DNA of 34,591 nt from Bacteroidales bacterium (GTDB taxonomy: Bacteria > Bacteroidota > Bacteroidia > Bacteroidales > WCHB1-69), in the NCBI GenBank assembly GCA_017994425.1, contig JAGOKS010000019.1, forward strand, positions 1 to 34,591, written 5' to 3'. Under the pieces are notes generated by a model, which saw only the letters and a list, made by a program, of their open reading frames with translations, did not search any database and had not been told where the DNA came from. Positions 1 to 9,186 of this stretch are shown one piece after another. The stretch's first letter is position 1, and each line of letters opens with the position of its first letter. Both the position numbers and the translations under genes were made by a program.

Positions 1-120
1 AACTTTTGTCTTAAAAACTGATGTAAACTTTCTTCTTGATTTTTTCATATTTTGACAGATTTTAACGTTTATTTTACGATGTTTTTTTTGTTAAGGTTAC
101 TGTCCTATTTTTTTAAACCA
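1..120 (-). mobile_element. 5' end of an IS3-family insertion sequence (partial)
   Basis: Read on the minus strand, bases 48 to 1 encode the start of a protein, MKKSRRKFTSVFKTKV, which resembles the first residues of IS3-family OrfA helix-turn-helix transposase subunits; the rest lies outside the window. Its upstream flank ends in a terminal repeat at 95-120 which, read outward on the minus strand, starts TGGTTTAAAAAAATAGGACA. A TG...CA terminus fits the IS3 family. The element therefore ends at about 120, and chromosomal sequence of a broken gene begins at once. Almost the same 26 bp recurs at 34387-34412. The family is inferred from the OrfA N-terminus and the end sequence; a transposase of another family with a similar N-terminus is the main alternative. 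Confidence 0.72.
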
Positions 121-1524
121 CTTTAAACTTTAGTGGATAATTTTCCGGAAGGACAAGTAGTTATTAAAATAGATAATGAATTTGCTGGTTGTGCCTTATC
201 CATAATAGTTGATTACACTCAATTTGACAATAAGCATACATATAAAGAAATTACGGGTAATTACACTTTCAAAACTCATACATACGGAGGAGATACACTA
301 TATGGTATTGATGTTTTTATCCGTCCAAAATTTCGTGGATTAAGACTTGGCAGGCGATTATATGATTACAGAAAAGAGCTTTGTGAACGCTTAAATCTGA
401 AAGGAATAGTATTTGGAGGTCGCATACCTAATTATCATAAATATTCCAAAGAGATATCGCCAAAAGAATATATCGAGAAGGTAAGAAAAAAAGAGATACA
501 TGACCCTGTGCTTGATTTTCAAATGTCTAATGATTTTCATCCTGCGAAAATTTTACAAGGTTATCTTGAGGGAGATAAAGAATCTAAAGAATATGCTGTA
601 CTTTTAGAGTGGGATAATGTATATTACGAAAAACCATCCAAGAAAGCAGCAGTTAAAAAGACGGTTGTAAGATTGGGATTAATACAATGGCAAATGCGTT
701 TGTACAAAAATTTTGATGAAGTTATGCAACAGGCTGAATATTTTGTTGATGCTGTTTCAGGTTATAGAGCCGACTTTGCATTGTTTCCGGAATTTTTCAA
801 CGCACCTTTGATGGCAGAGAACAATCATCTTTCGGAGCCTGAAGCTATAAGAGAACTGGCAAAGCACACCTCGCATATTGTTTCAAAGTTCTCAGAATTA
901 GCTATTTCATATAACATTAATATTATTACAGGTAGCATGCCCGAGGTCGTACATAACCAACTATTTAACACCGGATATCTTTGTAAAAGAGATGGAGGTG
1001 TTGAGCGTTTTGAGAAGCTGCATGTAACGCCTGATGAATCAAGAATTTGGGGAATGCAAGGTGGAAATACATTAAAAACATTCGATACTGATTGTGGTAA
1101 AATAGGCATCTTAATTTGCTACGATGTTGAATTTCCTGAATTATCCCGACTGTTAGCCGATGAAGGAATGGATATTTTATTTGTCCCCTTTTTAACTGAC
1201 ACCCAGAATGGATACTCAAGAGTGCGGAGTTGTGCTCAGGCAAGGGCTATTGAAAATGAATGTTTTGTTGCTATTGCCGGTAGTGTTGGCAATTTGCCTA
1301 AAGTGCATAATATGGACATTCAATATGCACAATCAATGGTATTTACACCTTGTGATTTTGCGTTTCCAACAAATGGTATAAAAGCAGAAGCTACACCAAA
1401 TACTGAAATGATTTTACTCGCTGATGTCGACATTGATATGCTAAGGGAATTAAATCAGTTTGGAAGTGTTAGAAATTTAAAGGACAGACGAAATGATATA
1501 TATAAAGTCAATAAATTGAATTGA
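121..1524 (+). pseudogene. 5'-truncated GNAT acetyltransferase / carbon-nitrogen hydrolase fusion
   Basis: This is a two-domain enzyme of the bifunctional GNAT/nitrilase-superfamily type, substrate unknown. Counting from GTG 133, residues 1 to about 165 form the GNAT part, with the acetyl-CoA-binding loop RGLRLGRRLYD near 68-78. Residues about 178-455 form the carbon-nitrogen hydrolase, and its catalytic triad is visible: Glu220 in FPEFF, Lys295 in EKLHVTP and Cys329 in ICYDVEFPE. Family members usually carry about 45-50 more residues before the DNFPEG segment. Here an in-frame TAA (124-126) and an insertion-sequence end lie directly upstream, so the native start is lost. The GTG at 133 is probably not the original start and has no clear ribosome-binding site. 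The hydrolase half is intact and could work if the gene is translated from a fortuitous start. Downstream the next gene is convergent. Confidence 0.8.
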
Positions 1525-1699
1525 TAAACGAATGATTCTATATGTATTTTACTTGCACTTTGTGTCTTTGTTTTAACTGCAGAGAACGCAATGCTTACAT
1601 ATGATCTAAACTTAATTTTTTCGGAACGAAAAATAATCTCGGCACACGTTACGTGCGACATTTTTTGCTTTTTAGGCTTTATTTTCCCGTCTTGCGATT

Positions 1700-2605
1700 T
1701 TATTTCACCTTATCTTGCAAAGATTTGAATCCTCTGCCGAGAATTTCGTGGGCATCGGAGATAGTAATAAAGGCATCCGGGTCGACTTGAAAGATATATT
1801 TTTGCAAATCGGGAATTTCTCTTCGGTTCATAACGGTAAAGAGCACATCTTTATTTTCCCGGGTATACATGCCTTTAGCCTCGAAGATAGTGCCACCGCG
1901 ATGAAGGTTATAAATAATGGTTTGACGCAGTTCTTCGCTTTTATCGGAGATGATAAACACTATTTTATCGTCGGAGAAGCCATGCAACACCAGGTCGATG
2001 ACTTTCCCCATAATAAAAATTGTAAGCCAGGAATAGAGAGGAATTTTCCAGTCTTGAAAGGAGAGGAAGCCAATCACCACGATACAGGAATCCACTATCA
2101 TGAGCTGTTGTCCCAGCGGTATTTTAGTGTATTTCGATAAGATTGATGCCAATACATCGGAACCGCCGCTGGAAGCACGGGCTTTGAAGATGAAACCAAC
2201 ACCTATTCCCATGATGACACCTCCGAAGATACTCGCCAGCAACACTTCATCGTGGAGATTGAGGGGGTCGCTGCCAATGAGCCATATCAATCCATCGGTA
2301 AAAAATGCCGTTAAAATAAAACCCACGAAGGTCTTAACGCCAAAACGTGAGCCTAAGAGTTTTAAGCCTATCAAGGTAAGGGGGAGATTGAAAAACAATG
2401 CCGCCAACCCGACAGGAAAGCCGAATTTGTAGTGTAAGACAATGGAAATACCGTAAATCCCTCCCGGAATTATTTTATAGGGGGTCATAAAAAAGGCATA
2501 TCCCAACGCCAAAATAAAGGTGCCGAGAATTAAATAGGTATAGGAAATAAACCATTCCCTTGATAATAATTTATCTTTGATGGGATTAATGATGAAATTA
2601 GCCAT
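1700..2605 (-). CDS. YitT family membrane protein (DUF161 plus DUF2179)
   Basis: Integral inner-membrane protein of the YitT family; the transported substrate or role is not established for the family. Hydrophobic segments lie at about residues 19-39, 65-84, 92-110, 120-140, 168-183 and 189-207. The glycine-rich PGGIYGIS loop (47-54) and RASSGGSDVL (about 143-152) are typical of DUF161. The C-terminal 85 residues form the soluble DUF2179 domain, with the YTRENKDVLFTV strand and the closing DPDAFITISDAHEILGRGF. The length of 301 residues is normal. It is the last gene of a minus-strand run after an M6 peptidase and an NlpC/P60 gene, separated from the latter by 98 bp in which I see no TAnnTTTG promoter, so cotranscription is likely. 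Confidence 0.9.
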   Translation of the reverse strand: MANFIINPIKDKLLSREWFISYTYLILGTFILALGYAFFMTPYKIIPGGIYGISIVLHYKFGFPVGLAALFFNLPLTLIGLKLLGSRFGVKTFVGFILTAFFTDGLIWLIGSDPLNLHDEVLLASIFGGVIMGIGVGFIFKARASSGGSDVLASILSKYTKIPLGQQLMIVDSCIVVIGFLSFQDWKIPLYSWLTIFIMGKVIDLVLHGFSDDKIVFIISDKSEELRQTIIYNLHRGGTIFEAKGMYTRENKDVLFTVMNRREIPDLQKYIFQVDPDAFITISDAHEILGRGFKSLQDKVK

Positions 2606-2703
2606 GTGTATGTATGTTTAATGTGTTATATATTCGTGTTGCCCTTCGAGAATTGTTATGATTGGAAAGGGAATCTGTTGAATGTACATGGGAATACGGA
2701 TTT

Positions 2704-3477
2704 TCAAATGATACTGCGGATGCTGTGCAGGCTATGGGAATATTCTTCTTTTTCGACATTGAAAATACCTTTGTTGTCGATGCGGTCTTTACGTACTTTG
2801 CTGCTGGCATGGACGATGCTGTGATCCATATATATAATCCCCGTATGGGTGATGCGGTTTTCTTTGTTGGCAAAGAATGCCACATCAAAGCATTTCGCTG
2901 CTTCTATGCTCTCAACAGGATTTCCTTGCTGTGCCTGTTGAGAGGCATCGCGTAAGAGCTTAACTCCTGCCATTTTAAACAGTATTTGGTTGAAGCCGGA
3001 ACAATCGATGCCTAAGGGGGAACGTCCGCCCCAGAGATAGGGGGCGTTCATAAAAAGACGGATATGTTCGTGCATGCTTTTTTGAGGAGCGATACTCTCT
3101 ATTTCAAACCATTCAGCTCCGAGGTATATGGTTTTATCGTCTCTGAGCGGAAGACCGGCACCGGGAGGAACGTAAAAACGGAAATCCCTTCTTTTATCAT
3201 ACAACAGTGTCCAATCCTGAGCAATGAGAGGCGTTTGAAGGGTGTAATACGTTTCTATTTCACTATCGCGAAGAATACTCAACTGGTTTCTGTCCAGATA
3301 TCCTTTGTAATCATCATAAAGAGAACGAACATACAGCCAATTAATATCTTGTTTGATAATTTCGTAGGCTTCGCCGAACAGCAGTTGAGATATCATTTCC
3401 GAGCGGTGCGAGGGGCGACTGCGTAAAGGAATCAACGCTATGTTGCAAAAGCCGTAAATAGCCATTTTATTCCACAA
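2704..3477 (-). CDS. NlpC/P60 family cysteine endopeptidase with SH3b domains
   Basis: Predicted peptidoglycan peptidase of the C40 family, which cleaves gamma-D-glutamyl-diamino acid bonds in stem peptides. Residues about 8-125 look like two bacterial SH3 domains (for example WLYVRSLYDDYKGYLD). Residues about 135-257 are the NlpC/P60 domain, with catalytic Cys159 in GIDCSGF, His211 in THTGIIY and a third polar residue, probably His223 in VHASS. YLWGG before the cysteine is also typical. No signal peptide is evident, so either export is non-classical or the enzyme acts on recycled muropeptides. The ATG at 3477 overlaps the end of the preceding peptidase gene by 11 bp; an alternative ATG at 3465 starts just past that stop and better matches the usual start of such proteins. 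Translational coupling with the peptidase gene is likely. Confidence 0.88.
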   Translation of the reverse strand: MWNKMAIYGFCNIALIPLRSRPSHRSEMISQLLFGEAYEIIKQDINWLYVRSLYDDYKGYLDRNQLSILRDSEIETYYTLQTPLIAQDWTLLYDKRRDFRFYVPPGAGLPLRDDKTIYLGAEWFEIESIAPQKSMHEHIRLFMNAPYLWGGRSPLGIDCSGFNQILFKMAGVKLLRDASQQAQQGNPVESIEAAKCFDVAFFANKENRITHTGIIYMDHSIVHASSKVRKDRIDNKGIFNVEKEEYSHSLHSIRSII

Positions 3478-6103
3478 TAAAAGGTTTAACTTTTGAAAAA
3501 CCGGAAGTGCTCAGCTTGATGAAATACATGCCTGCAGGCAAATGGCTGATGTTAATAGATTGAACTTCCTGTGTGTTGATGGATGATTGGGTATATAACA
3601 CCTGACCGTTTACACTGTAAATACTTATGCTTGCGTTGGCAGCTTCCATTCCCTCAAAACGGATACGTATATTCTCGTTGGCAGGATTGGGGAATATAGT
3701 AAAGTTCCCATCCTTGGTAATATTTACTTCTTTGATTGCTAAGTCGGTCGGGCATACGTAGACTTTTACGGGTAAGGCATATATGTTATTGTCTCCCGTA
3801 TAAATTCCCGGTTGTTGCCAGGGGAGATTCACACGTATATATCCGGTAGCAAGGCTTTTGTTGCGTAAGCTTGCATTTTTCACAAACACAAAGCGAGCAG
3901 AATCGGGATCTCCTTTTTCACCGGGCAGAATATAGTCAACGCAGAAATGGCGTGATATGGTTAATGGTTCATCCAATAGTATCATATTCCATGCATTACT
4001 TATGATTTGATCTCCGAGAATATTCATTTTACGGTACAAGGTTGTTGGAGTTCTCAAAGAGCTGGTATTAGTGATTCTGACAACGACAGTATCATTTGCC
4101 GTTAGATTCAGGTTCCCGAAATAAACGGCAACGGAATCGATAATGACTTCTTCATAAACATTAATGTATTCTGAAGCCGAGTGAATGTAATTATTGGTAT
4201 CGGCATAGGGAAAGGCAAGTTCAACAAAAGTGTCTGTTTCAAACAGATTATGTATTGAGACGCAATCATCTATTGCTAACGGGTCTTGAGCAACCGTAAT
4301 GGTTTTGATACGTGTGGTGGAAATAACGGATAGTTCTACATAACGTTGCAGTGTGGTTGAGTTTTTGGTTTTGGTGCTAACAATAATTTCAGCATCACCG
4401 CTACTTTGAGCTACGGATAAAGAGAACCAATTGGTGTCACCGGCAATATACCAACTGTCGTTGGAAGAAATCCGAAAGGTATCTGTATACTCTATATCGT
4501 TTGTAAGCAGCATATAATTGGTGTCGATGGCTAAGGTAGTAGTGTCAAGTCCGATGGTAAAACGTATGCTGTCAATCGCTGAGGTGATGTTGGAAATGGA
4601 AATTCCCATAACATTGTCTCCGTTTGACAAGAACGGACTTGGGTTGGATACATCGTTGAAAGTGGTACGACCTGATTCTTCACTGAAGTATGCCAAAGAG
4701 AGGTATCCTTCTGAAGTGGTAGTGCCGTCGGGTCTGAAAATATATACTTCGTCCAATGTAGAATCTCCGTCATATCCGGCATTGCCGTTGTATCTATCGT
4801 CAATGCGATAAATAAGAATCCCTGAACCCGAAAGACCTGACTCAAAAGTGGTAGAAGTTTTTTTGCGATATTCCAAAATAATAAATTGATTAGGTTCATT
4901 TTCAATGGGTATTTTATAGGCTATTCTATCAATCGAAGTACCGTTGGCAGGGAAAAGGGTATAGGTTCCTCCTTTGTAAATAGTAGGGATGCTGTCAATC
5001 CAATTGCCGTATTTGAGTTTCATATAGGCACCCAAACCTTGAGGTTTGGAATAAGAGGTCGATGCCATTAAATCCCAGGAGCCGACGGGCGTAACGTAAT
5101 CATAAGTTTCATCGTAGCGATATAAATCCGGAGCTCCTAAGGTATGCATAAACTCATGGGTGATAATACCGGAATACATGTAGGTTTCCATAATGAAATT
5201 ATAGTCATAGACTCTTTTACCGTTGATAGAAACATCGTAGGTATATAAGTTCCATCGATGGGGCCACATTAAGCCGTTCCATCCTTCGGGAGAACCGGAA
5301 GTAACGAAACACACATTGTCGACACGTCCGTTGTTGTCGTAATCTAAATCTAAAGAGCTCGGAATGCTGTCTTCAAAAAATTGAACCGTACGTCGCAAAA
5401 GGGCATGTTCTCTTTTTCTTCTATCATTATACGTTTGATAGCCGATAGGATTAGAGGTGGCATTGTATGCTAAATAGTAATTTCGCGGGAATGAGTCCTG
5501 AAAGGAATAGACGACCGATGAATTGGAAGTAGGGTAAAAGTGGCTGGTAACAAATAATTTTCCATAGGATATATGGCGATAATAATTGTATAAAGAGTTG
5601 GCTGTAACAGTTGATGAGTCATTGAATTTATTTACAATGGATGTATAGATATTCCCATTATATCCACTTTCATCGGAAAAGCGTATGAAAAATACCAGGT
5701 TGTTGATTTGTCCATGATTTTTACCGCTCGTTTTACGCTCAGGAACAGAGGGAATATCGGATTCAAACGCTTTACGTTTTTCTACCCATTTTTCTGCTGA
5801 GATGTTAGCATTTACCTGCAAACCAAGAGTAAGAGGATTTACTTCTCCTACAATATAGGAAGAAGCTACTAATGCATCACCTTCTTTCAGTGCATAAGTG
5901 TAATAGCCGGTTTTTTCATCTAAAATAATAGTATAACCTGCCGAGTCGTGTAACCAATTGTGATATTCGTCACCGCTGGCAAAGCAGTGTATTTGTTTTC
6001 CGTTAGGTTGGGTGAGGGTTTGGGGTACATTTTTAAGGTAAGAGGCGTATGATATTGTAATTAAGAAAAATATACATACTGTAGTGAAAAACTTCTTTAA
6101 CAT
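3467..6103 (-). CDS. Secreted M6-family metalloprotease with BACON-like domain and T9SS sorting tail
   Basis: Predicted extracellular zinc protease of the immune-inhibitor-A/M6 type. A signal peptide covers about residues 1-20 and a propeptide extends to about 125. The catalytic domain carries HEFMH at 316-320, followed by GAPDLY and GSWDLMAS, as in M6 enzymes. An aspartate-rich loop, LDLDYDNNGRVD (about 251-262), may bind calcium. Residues about 525-606 resemble a BACON domain (WF-SL-V, ending ITVAQDP). A beta-rich domain follows, then a type IX secretion type A tail (about 798-878) starting FTIFPNPANE and ending GMYFIKLSTSGFSKVKPFIVE without its last residue or two being unusual. The protein should cross the outer membrane by T9SS and be anchored to the surface or released. 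It is first in a minus-strand operon, with its own promoter at 6148-6155. Confidence 0.9.
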   Translation of the reverse strand: MLKKFFTTVCIFFLITISYASYLKNVPQTLTQPNGKQIHCFASGDEYHNWLHDSAGYTIILDEKTGYYTYALKEGDALVASSYIVGEVNPLTLGLQVNANISAEKWVEKRKAFESDIPSVPERKTSGKNHGQINNLVFFIRFSDESGYNGNIYTSIVNKFNDSSTVTANSLYNYYRHISYGKLFVTSHFYPTSNSSVVYSFQDSFPRNYYLAYNATSNPIGYQTYNDRRKREHALLRRTVQFFEDSIPSSLDLDYDNNGRVDNVCFVTSGSPEGWNGLMWPHRWNLYTYDVSINGKRVYDYNFIMETYMYSGIITHEFMHTLGAPDLYRYDETYDYVTPVGSWDLMASTSYSKPQGLGAYMKLKYGNWIDSIPTIYKGGTYTLFPANGTSIDRIAYKIPIENEPNQFIILEYRKKTSTTFESGLSGSGILIYRIDDRYNGNAGYDGDSTLDEVYIFRPDGTTTSEGYLSLAYFSEESGRTTFNDVSNPSPFLSNGDNVMGISISNITSAIDSIRFTIGLDTTTLAIDTNYMLLTNDIEYTDTFRISSNDSWYIAGDTNWFSLSVAQSSGDAEIIVSTKTKNSTTLQRYVELSVISTTRIKTITVAQDPLAIDDCVSIHNLFETDTFVELAFPYADTNNYIHSASEYINVYEEVIIDSVAVYFGNLNLTANDTVVVRITNTSSLRTPTTLYRKMNILGDQIISNAWNMILLDEPLTISRHFCVDYILPGEKGDPDSARFVFVKNASLRNKSLATGYIRVNLPWQQPGIYTGDNNIYALPVKVYVCPTDLAIKEVNITKDGNFTIFPNPANENIRIRFEGMEAANASISIYSVNGQVLYTQSSINTQEVQSINISHLPAGMYFIKLSTSGFSKVKPFIVE

Positions 6104-6145
6104 ATAAACTTTCTAATTGAGAATAAAAATTTTTAATTTAATTCT

Positions 6146-6176
6146 TGCAAAAGTAGCATAAAATTTAATACTTTTG
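6146..6176 (+). promoter_or_regulatory. Promoter of the M49-like peptidase gene
   Basis: TACTTTTG at 6169-6176 fits TAnnTTTG, and a TTG at 6146-6148 sits 20 bp upstream in the -33 position. The ATG is 33 bp downstream, at 6209. The two divergent promoters share the same 35 bp, so each -33 box overlaps or abuts the other's -7 box. Confidence 0.6.
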
Positions 6177-6181
6177 CAAAA
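6148..6181 (-). promoter_or_regulatory. Promoter of the M6 protease operon
   Basis: On the minus strand, TACTTTTG (plus-strand complement at 6148-6155) matches the Bacteroidota -7 element TAnnTTTG. A TTTTG at 6181-6177 lies 21 bp further upstream, in the -33 position. The start codon is 45 bp downstream, at 6103. It overlaps the divergent promoter for the M49-like gene. Confidence 0.6.
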
Positions 6182-6208
6182 AATTAAAGCATCACTAATA
6201 AATATTTA

Positions 6209-7870
6209 ATGAAAATGAAAACATTTAGCATTACGTTAATCGCTACCTTAGCCATTTTTAGTATAAGTTGTAAAAATCAAAAACCAAAAGAAGAAGCTGC
6301 CGTGGAAGAAGTAAAAAAATCCGAATTGCAATTAAAAGTAGAAGAGTTTGCCTATGTAGATTTAAGTTCTGATTTAGTAAATACTTTATCCGAGAGTGAA
6401 AAACAATTGATACCTATTTTTATTCAAATAGCCGATATTATGGATGCACTTTTCTGGAAACAAACCTTTGGCGATAAGACTATTCTCGATACCATACAAG
6501 ATGAATATGCTAAGGATTTCGTGAAGTTAAACTATGGTCCTTGGGAAAGTTTAAACGACAACAAACCTTTTATTGCAGGGTATGGCGAAAAACCCCTCGG
6601 CTGCCAGTACTATCCGACAGATATTACCAAAGAAGAATACAATGCTTATAAAGATCCCAATAAAGCTTCCCTCTATACTGTTCTAAGAAGGAATGAGGAT
6701 GGGAGTTTAAAAACCGTTTGGTATAAGGATGAATACAAAGCGGAACTTACAAAAGTATGTGAATTATTGGATAAAGCCATTGCCATTGCAGAAGATGAAG
6801 GCATGAAAAAATACCTGACAGAACGTAAAAAAGCTTTCCAAACCGATAACTATTATGCCAGTGATATGGCGTGGATGGATATGAAAGCAAGTAAGTTGGA
6901 TTTTGTTTTTGGTCCTATCGAAAAATATGATGATAAACTCAATGAAGCAAAAGCCTCTTATGAAGCCTTTATTTTACTGAAAGATGAAGAAAAAAGCAAT
7001 GAATTGGCAAAATTTATTCAACTCTTACCTCAATTACAAAAAGAACTGCCCTGTGATGCGAAATACAAAACATTTGTACCGGGAGCTTCTTCCGATTTGA
7101 ATGTATATCATGCAGTGTATTATGCAGGAGATTGTAATGCCGGTAGCAAAACCATAGCTATCAACTTACCGAATGATGATAAAGTACAAAAAGTAAAAGG
7201 AGCCCGTCGTTTGCAATTGCGTAATAGCATGCAAGCCAAATTCGATAAAATATTAATGCCTATCGGACAAATGGTGATTGAGGCTTCACAGCAACAACAC
7301 CTTAAATTTGATGCTTTCTTTTGGAATGTTACTTTCCATGAAGTAGGTCATGGGTTGGGAATAAAAGAAACGATTAATGGCAAAGGAAGCGTGGATAATG
7401 CCATGCAAACAGAAGGGACAGCATGGGAAGAAGCAAAAGCCGATATCTTAGGGTTGTTTTTAGTATGTAAATTAATTGAAAAAAGAGAAATCTCAAACAT
7501 CACTACCGAAGATGCCATCACAACCTTTATCGCCGGCATTCTTCGTTCGGTGCGTTTTGGTGCTTCGAGTTCTCATGGCTCTGCCAATATGATGTGCTAT
7601 AATTTCATGGAAAAAGAAGGCGCTTTTATACGCAATGAAGAAGGCATGTATCATATCGATTTTGACAAAGCAAGGGCTGCCGTTGATGCATGGGCAACCA
7701 TTATCCTGACCACACAGGGGGAAGGTAATTTTGCTTTTGCAAAAAAATACAGAGAAGAAAATGGCGGTATTACGGAAGATTTGCAAATAGACCTTGATAA
7801 AATAAATGCTGCCGGTATTCCGAGAGATATACGTTTTAACCAAGGAATGAAAGTATTGGGTTTAGAGTAA
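6209..7870 (+). CDS. M49-like (dipeptidyl-peptidase III type) zinc peptidase lipoprotein
   Basis: Predicted envelope zinc peptidase related to the dipeptidyl-peptidase III family. The N-terminus is a lipoprotein signal, with the hydrophobic stretch ITLIATLAIFSIS before Cys21. The metal site is visible as HEVGH at 377-381, where the pentapeptide replaces the HExxGH hexapeptide of classical M49 enzymes. A second metal-ligand motif, EEAKAD, lies at 407-412. The C-terminal helical region with RSVRFGASSSHGSANMM also fits the family. The length of 553 residues suits bacterial members. Some databases give relatives of this protein misleading names such as dihydrofolate reductase; the metalloprotease motifs argue against that. 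The gene is monocistronic, with its own promoter and a terminator at 7880-7917. Confidence 0.82.
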   Translation: MKMKTFSITLIATLAIFSISCKNQKPKEEAAVEEVKKSELQLKVEEFAYVDLSSDLVNTLSESEKQLIPIFIQIADIMDALFWKQTFGDKTILDTIQDEYAKDFVKLNYGPWESLNDNKPFIAGYGEKPLGCQYYPTDITKEEYNAYKDPNKASLYTVLRRNEDGSLKTVWYKDEYKAELTKVCELLDKAIAIAEDEGMKKYLTERKKAFQTDNYYASDMAWMDMKASKLDFVFGPIEKYDDKLNEAKASYEAFILLKDEEKSNELAKFIQLLPQLQKELPCDAKYKTFVPGASSDLNVYHAVYYAGDCNAGSKTIAINLPNDDKVQKVKGARRLQLRNSMQAKFDKILMPIGQMVIEASQQQHLKFDAFFWNVTFHEVGHGLGIKETINGKGSVDNAMQTEGTAWEEAKADILGLFLVCKLIEKREISNITTEDAITTFIAGILRSVRFGASSSHGSANMMCYNFMEKEGAFIRNEEGMYHIDFDKARAAVDAWATIILTTQGEGNFAFAKKYREENGGITEDLQIDLDKINAAGIPRDIRFNQGMKVLGLE

Positions 7871-7879
7871 TCATAGAAT

Positions 7880-7917
7880 AAAGATAAAGCAAACAGACTA
7901 TTGTTTTATCTTTTTCA
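7880..7917 (+). terminator. Rho-independent terminator after the M49-like gene
   Basis: AAAGATAAAGCAA (7880-7892) pairs with TTGTTTTATCTTT (7901-7913) around an 8-base loop, and T-rich sequence follows. It lies 10 bp past the stop and only 22 bp before the CitD-CitE start, so some read-through into the cit genes is possible. Confidence 0.6.
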
Positions 7918-7938
7918 TTTTAATAAAACATAATAGCT

Positions 7939-9162
7939 ATGAGTAAGATAGCAACAGCCGGCAACAAAGGGAAAGGGGTACGTTCCGATTGCTTCATTAG
8001 TTTGGAAATTACTTCCCAAGGAGGCTTACAAACAGAGTGTATAAGCAAGGTAAAAGCTTTGTATGGAAAGCAAATAGAATCGGAAGTGAAAGAGATAGCC
8101 GCTTTTTTCGGCATAAAGCATGCTCATATAACTATTGAAGACAGCGGTGCCATTCCTTTGGTGATTGCGGCTCGTATGGAAGCTTGTATCAAACGACTTA
8201 TTGATACGGATAAAGAGTTTCTACTGCCTTTTTTACCGGCAAATAATTATGAAACGGCTAAAGACAAATACCGTTTTTCCCGTTTGTATTTACCGGGTAA
8301 CACCCCCAGTCTTGCCATCAATGCAGGTATACACAAGCCGGAAGGCATTATCCTCGATTTGGAAGATGCGGTTGCTTATGATAAAAAGTTTGAAGCTCGT
8401 TACTTGGTACGTAATATGCTTCGGGGAATTAATTTTTATGGTACCGAGCGTATGGTGCGTATCAATCAAATACCGGCAGGACTTGAAGATTTATCTTACG
8501 TGATACCTCATCATGTAAATTTACTCTTGGTTCCTAAATGTGAAAGTGCTGAGCAAATCCACTTACTGAACGAACATATAGAAATTTTAAAGAAAGACCA
8601 TGGCATTACACATCCCATTTGGTTGATGCCTATTATAGAAAGTGCCTTGGGTGTGATGAAATGTTTTGAAATTGCCACTGCTGCTGAAAATATAGTAGCT
8701 ATGGCAATTGGATTGGAGGATTATACCGCCGACCTAGGTACCAAACGTACAGCTGAAGGTACTGAGTCTTTCTTTGCCCGTTCCCTGCTCGTTAATGCGT
8801 GTAAGGCGGCCGGTATACAAGCCATTGACTCGGTTTACTCCGATGTAGCCGATATGGAAGGCTTGAAAATTAATGTATTAAAATCAAAAGCCTTGGGTTT
8901 TGACGGTATGGGATGCATCCACCCGCGACAGATAAAAGTAATAAAAGAACATTTCACTCCCGATGCAAGTGAAATTGACAAAGCCAAGAAAATCATCCAC
9001 GCTTTTATGCTTGCCACCGAACAGGGCTTAGGAGTGGTATCCCTCGGCTCCAAAATGATAGACCCGCCGGTAGTAAAACGTGCCGAAAGAACCATTCAAT
9101 TGGCGGTAAGCACGGGAAAATTGCCTGCCGACTGGCGGAAAGAGTTTTTAGAATCTGAATGA
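7939..9162 (+). CDS. Citrate lyase CitD-CitE fusion (acyl-carrier plus beta subunit)
   Basis: One reading frame joins two normally separate citrate lyase subunits. Residues 1 to about 92 match the acyl-carrier protein CitD: an N-terminal GxxSD segment with Ser16 (the likely attachment point of the phosphoribosyl-dephospho-CoA group) and the conserved IEDSGAIPLVIAARMEACIKR near 66-86. Residues about 112-407 are a CitE-type HpcH/HpaI aldolase fold, with SRLYLPGN, ILDLEDAV, MVRINQ, MPIIESALGV, GLEDYTADLGT and GCIHPRQI. CitE cleaves citryl-thioester to oxaloacetate and acetyl-thioester, and CitD carries the thioester arm. The citrate CoA-transferase gene citF follows after 24 bp. The linker is continuous in sequence, with no sign of a frameshift. 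Acting on a citrate-like substrate other than citrate cannot be excluded. Confidence 0.88.
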   Translation: MSKIATAGNKGKGVRSDCFISLEITSQGGLQTECISKVKALYGKQIESEVKEIAAFFGIKHAHITIEDSGAIPLVIAARMEACIKRLIDTDKEFLLPFLPANNYETAKDKYRFSRLYLPGNTPSLAINAGIHKPEGIILDLEDAVAYDKKFEARYLVRNMLRGINFYGTERMVRINQIPAGLEDLSYVIPHHVNLLLVPKCESAEQIHLLNEHIEILKKDHGITHPIWLMPIIESALGVMKCFEIATAAENIVAMAIGLEDYTADLGTKRTAEGTESFFARSLLVNACKAAGIQAIDSVYSDVADMEGLKINVLKSKALGFDGMGCIHPRQIKVIKEHFTPDASEIDKAKKIIHAFMLATEQGLGVVSLGSKMIDPPVVKRAERTIQLAVSTGKLPADWRKEFLESE

Positions 9163-9186
9163 ACTAATACCTAATATGCTTTTGTA

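Noticed and set aside
1715-2140. A 141-codon open frame on the plus strand opposite the YitT gene
   Set aside because: It lies wholly antisense to a clear family member and shows no recognisable protein character.
6209-7870. Naming the M49-like lipoprotein dihydrofolate reductase
   Set aside because: Some database entries use this name for relatives, but the protein has HEVGH and EEAKAD zinc-peptidase motifs and a lipoprotein signal, and no DHFR features.
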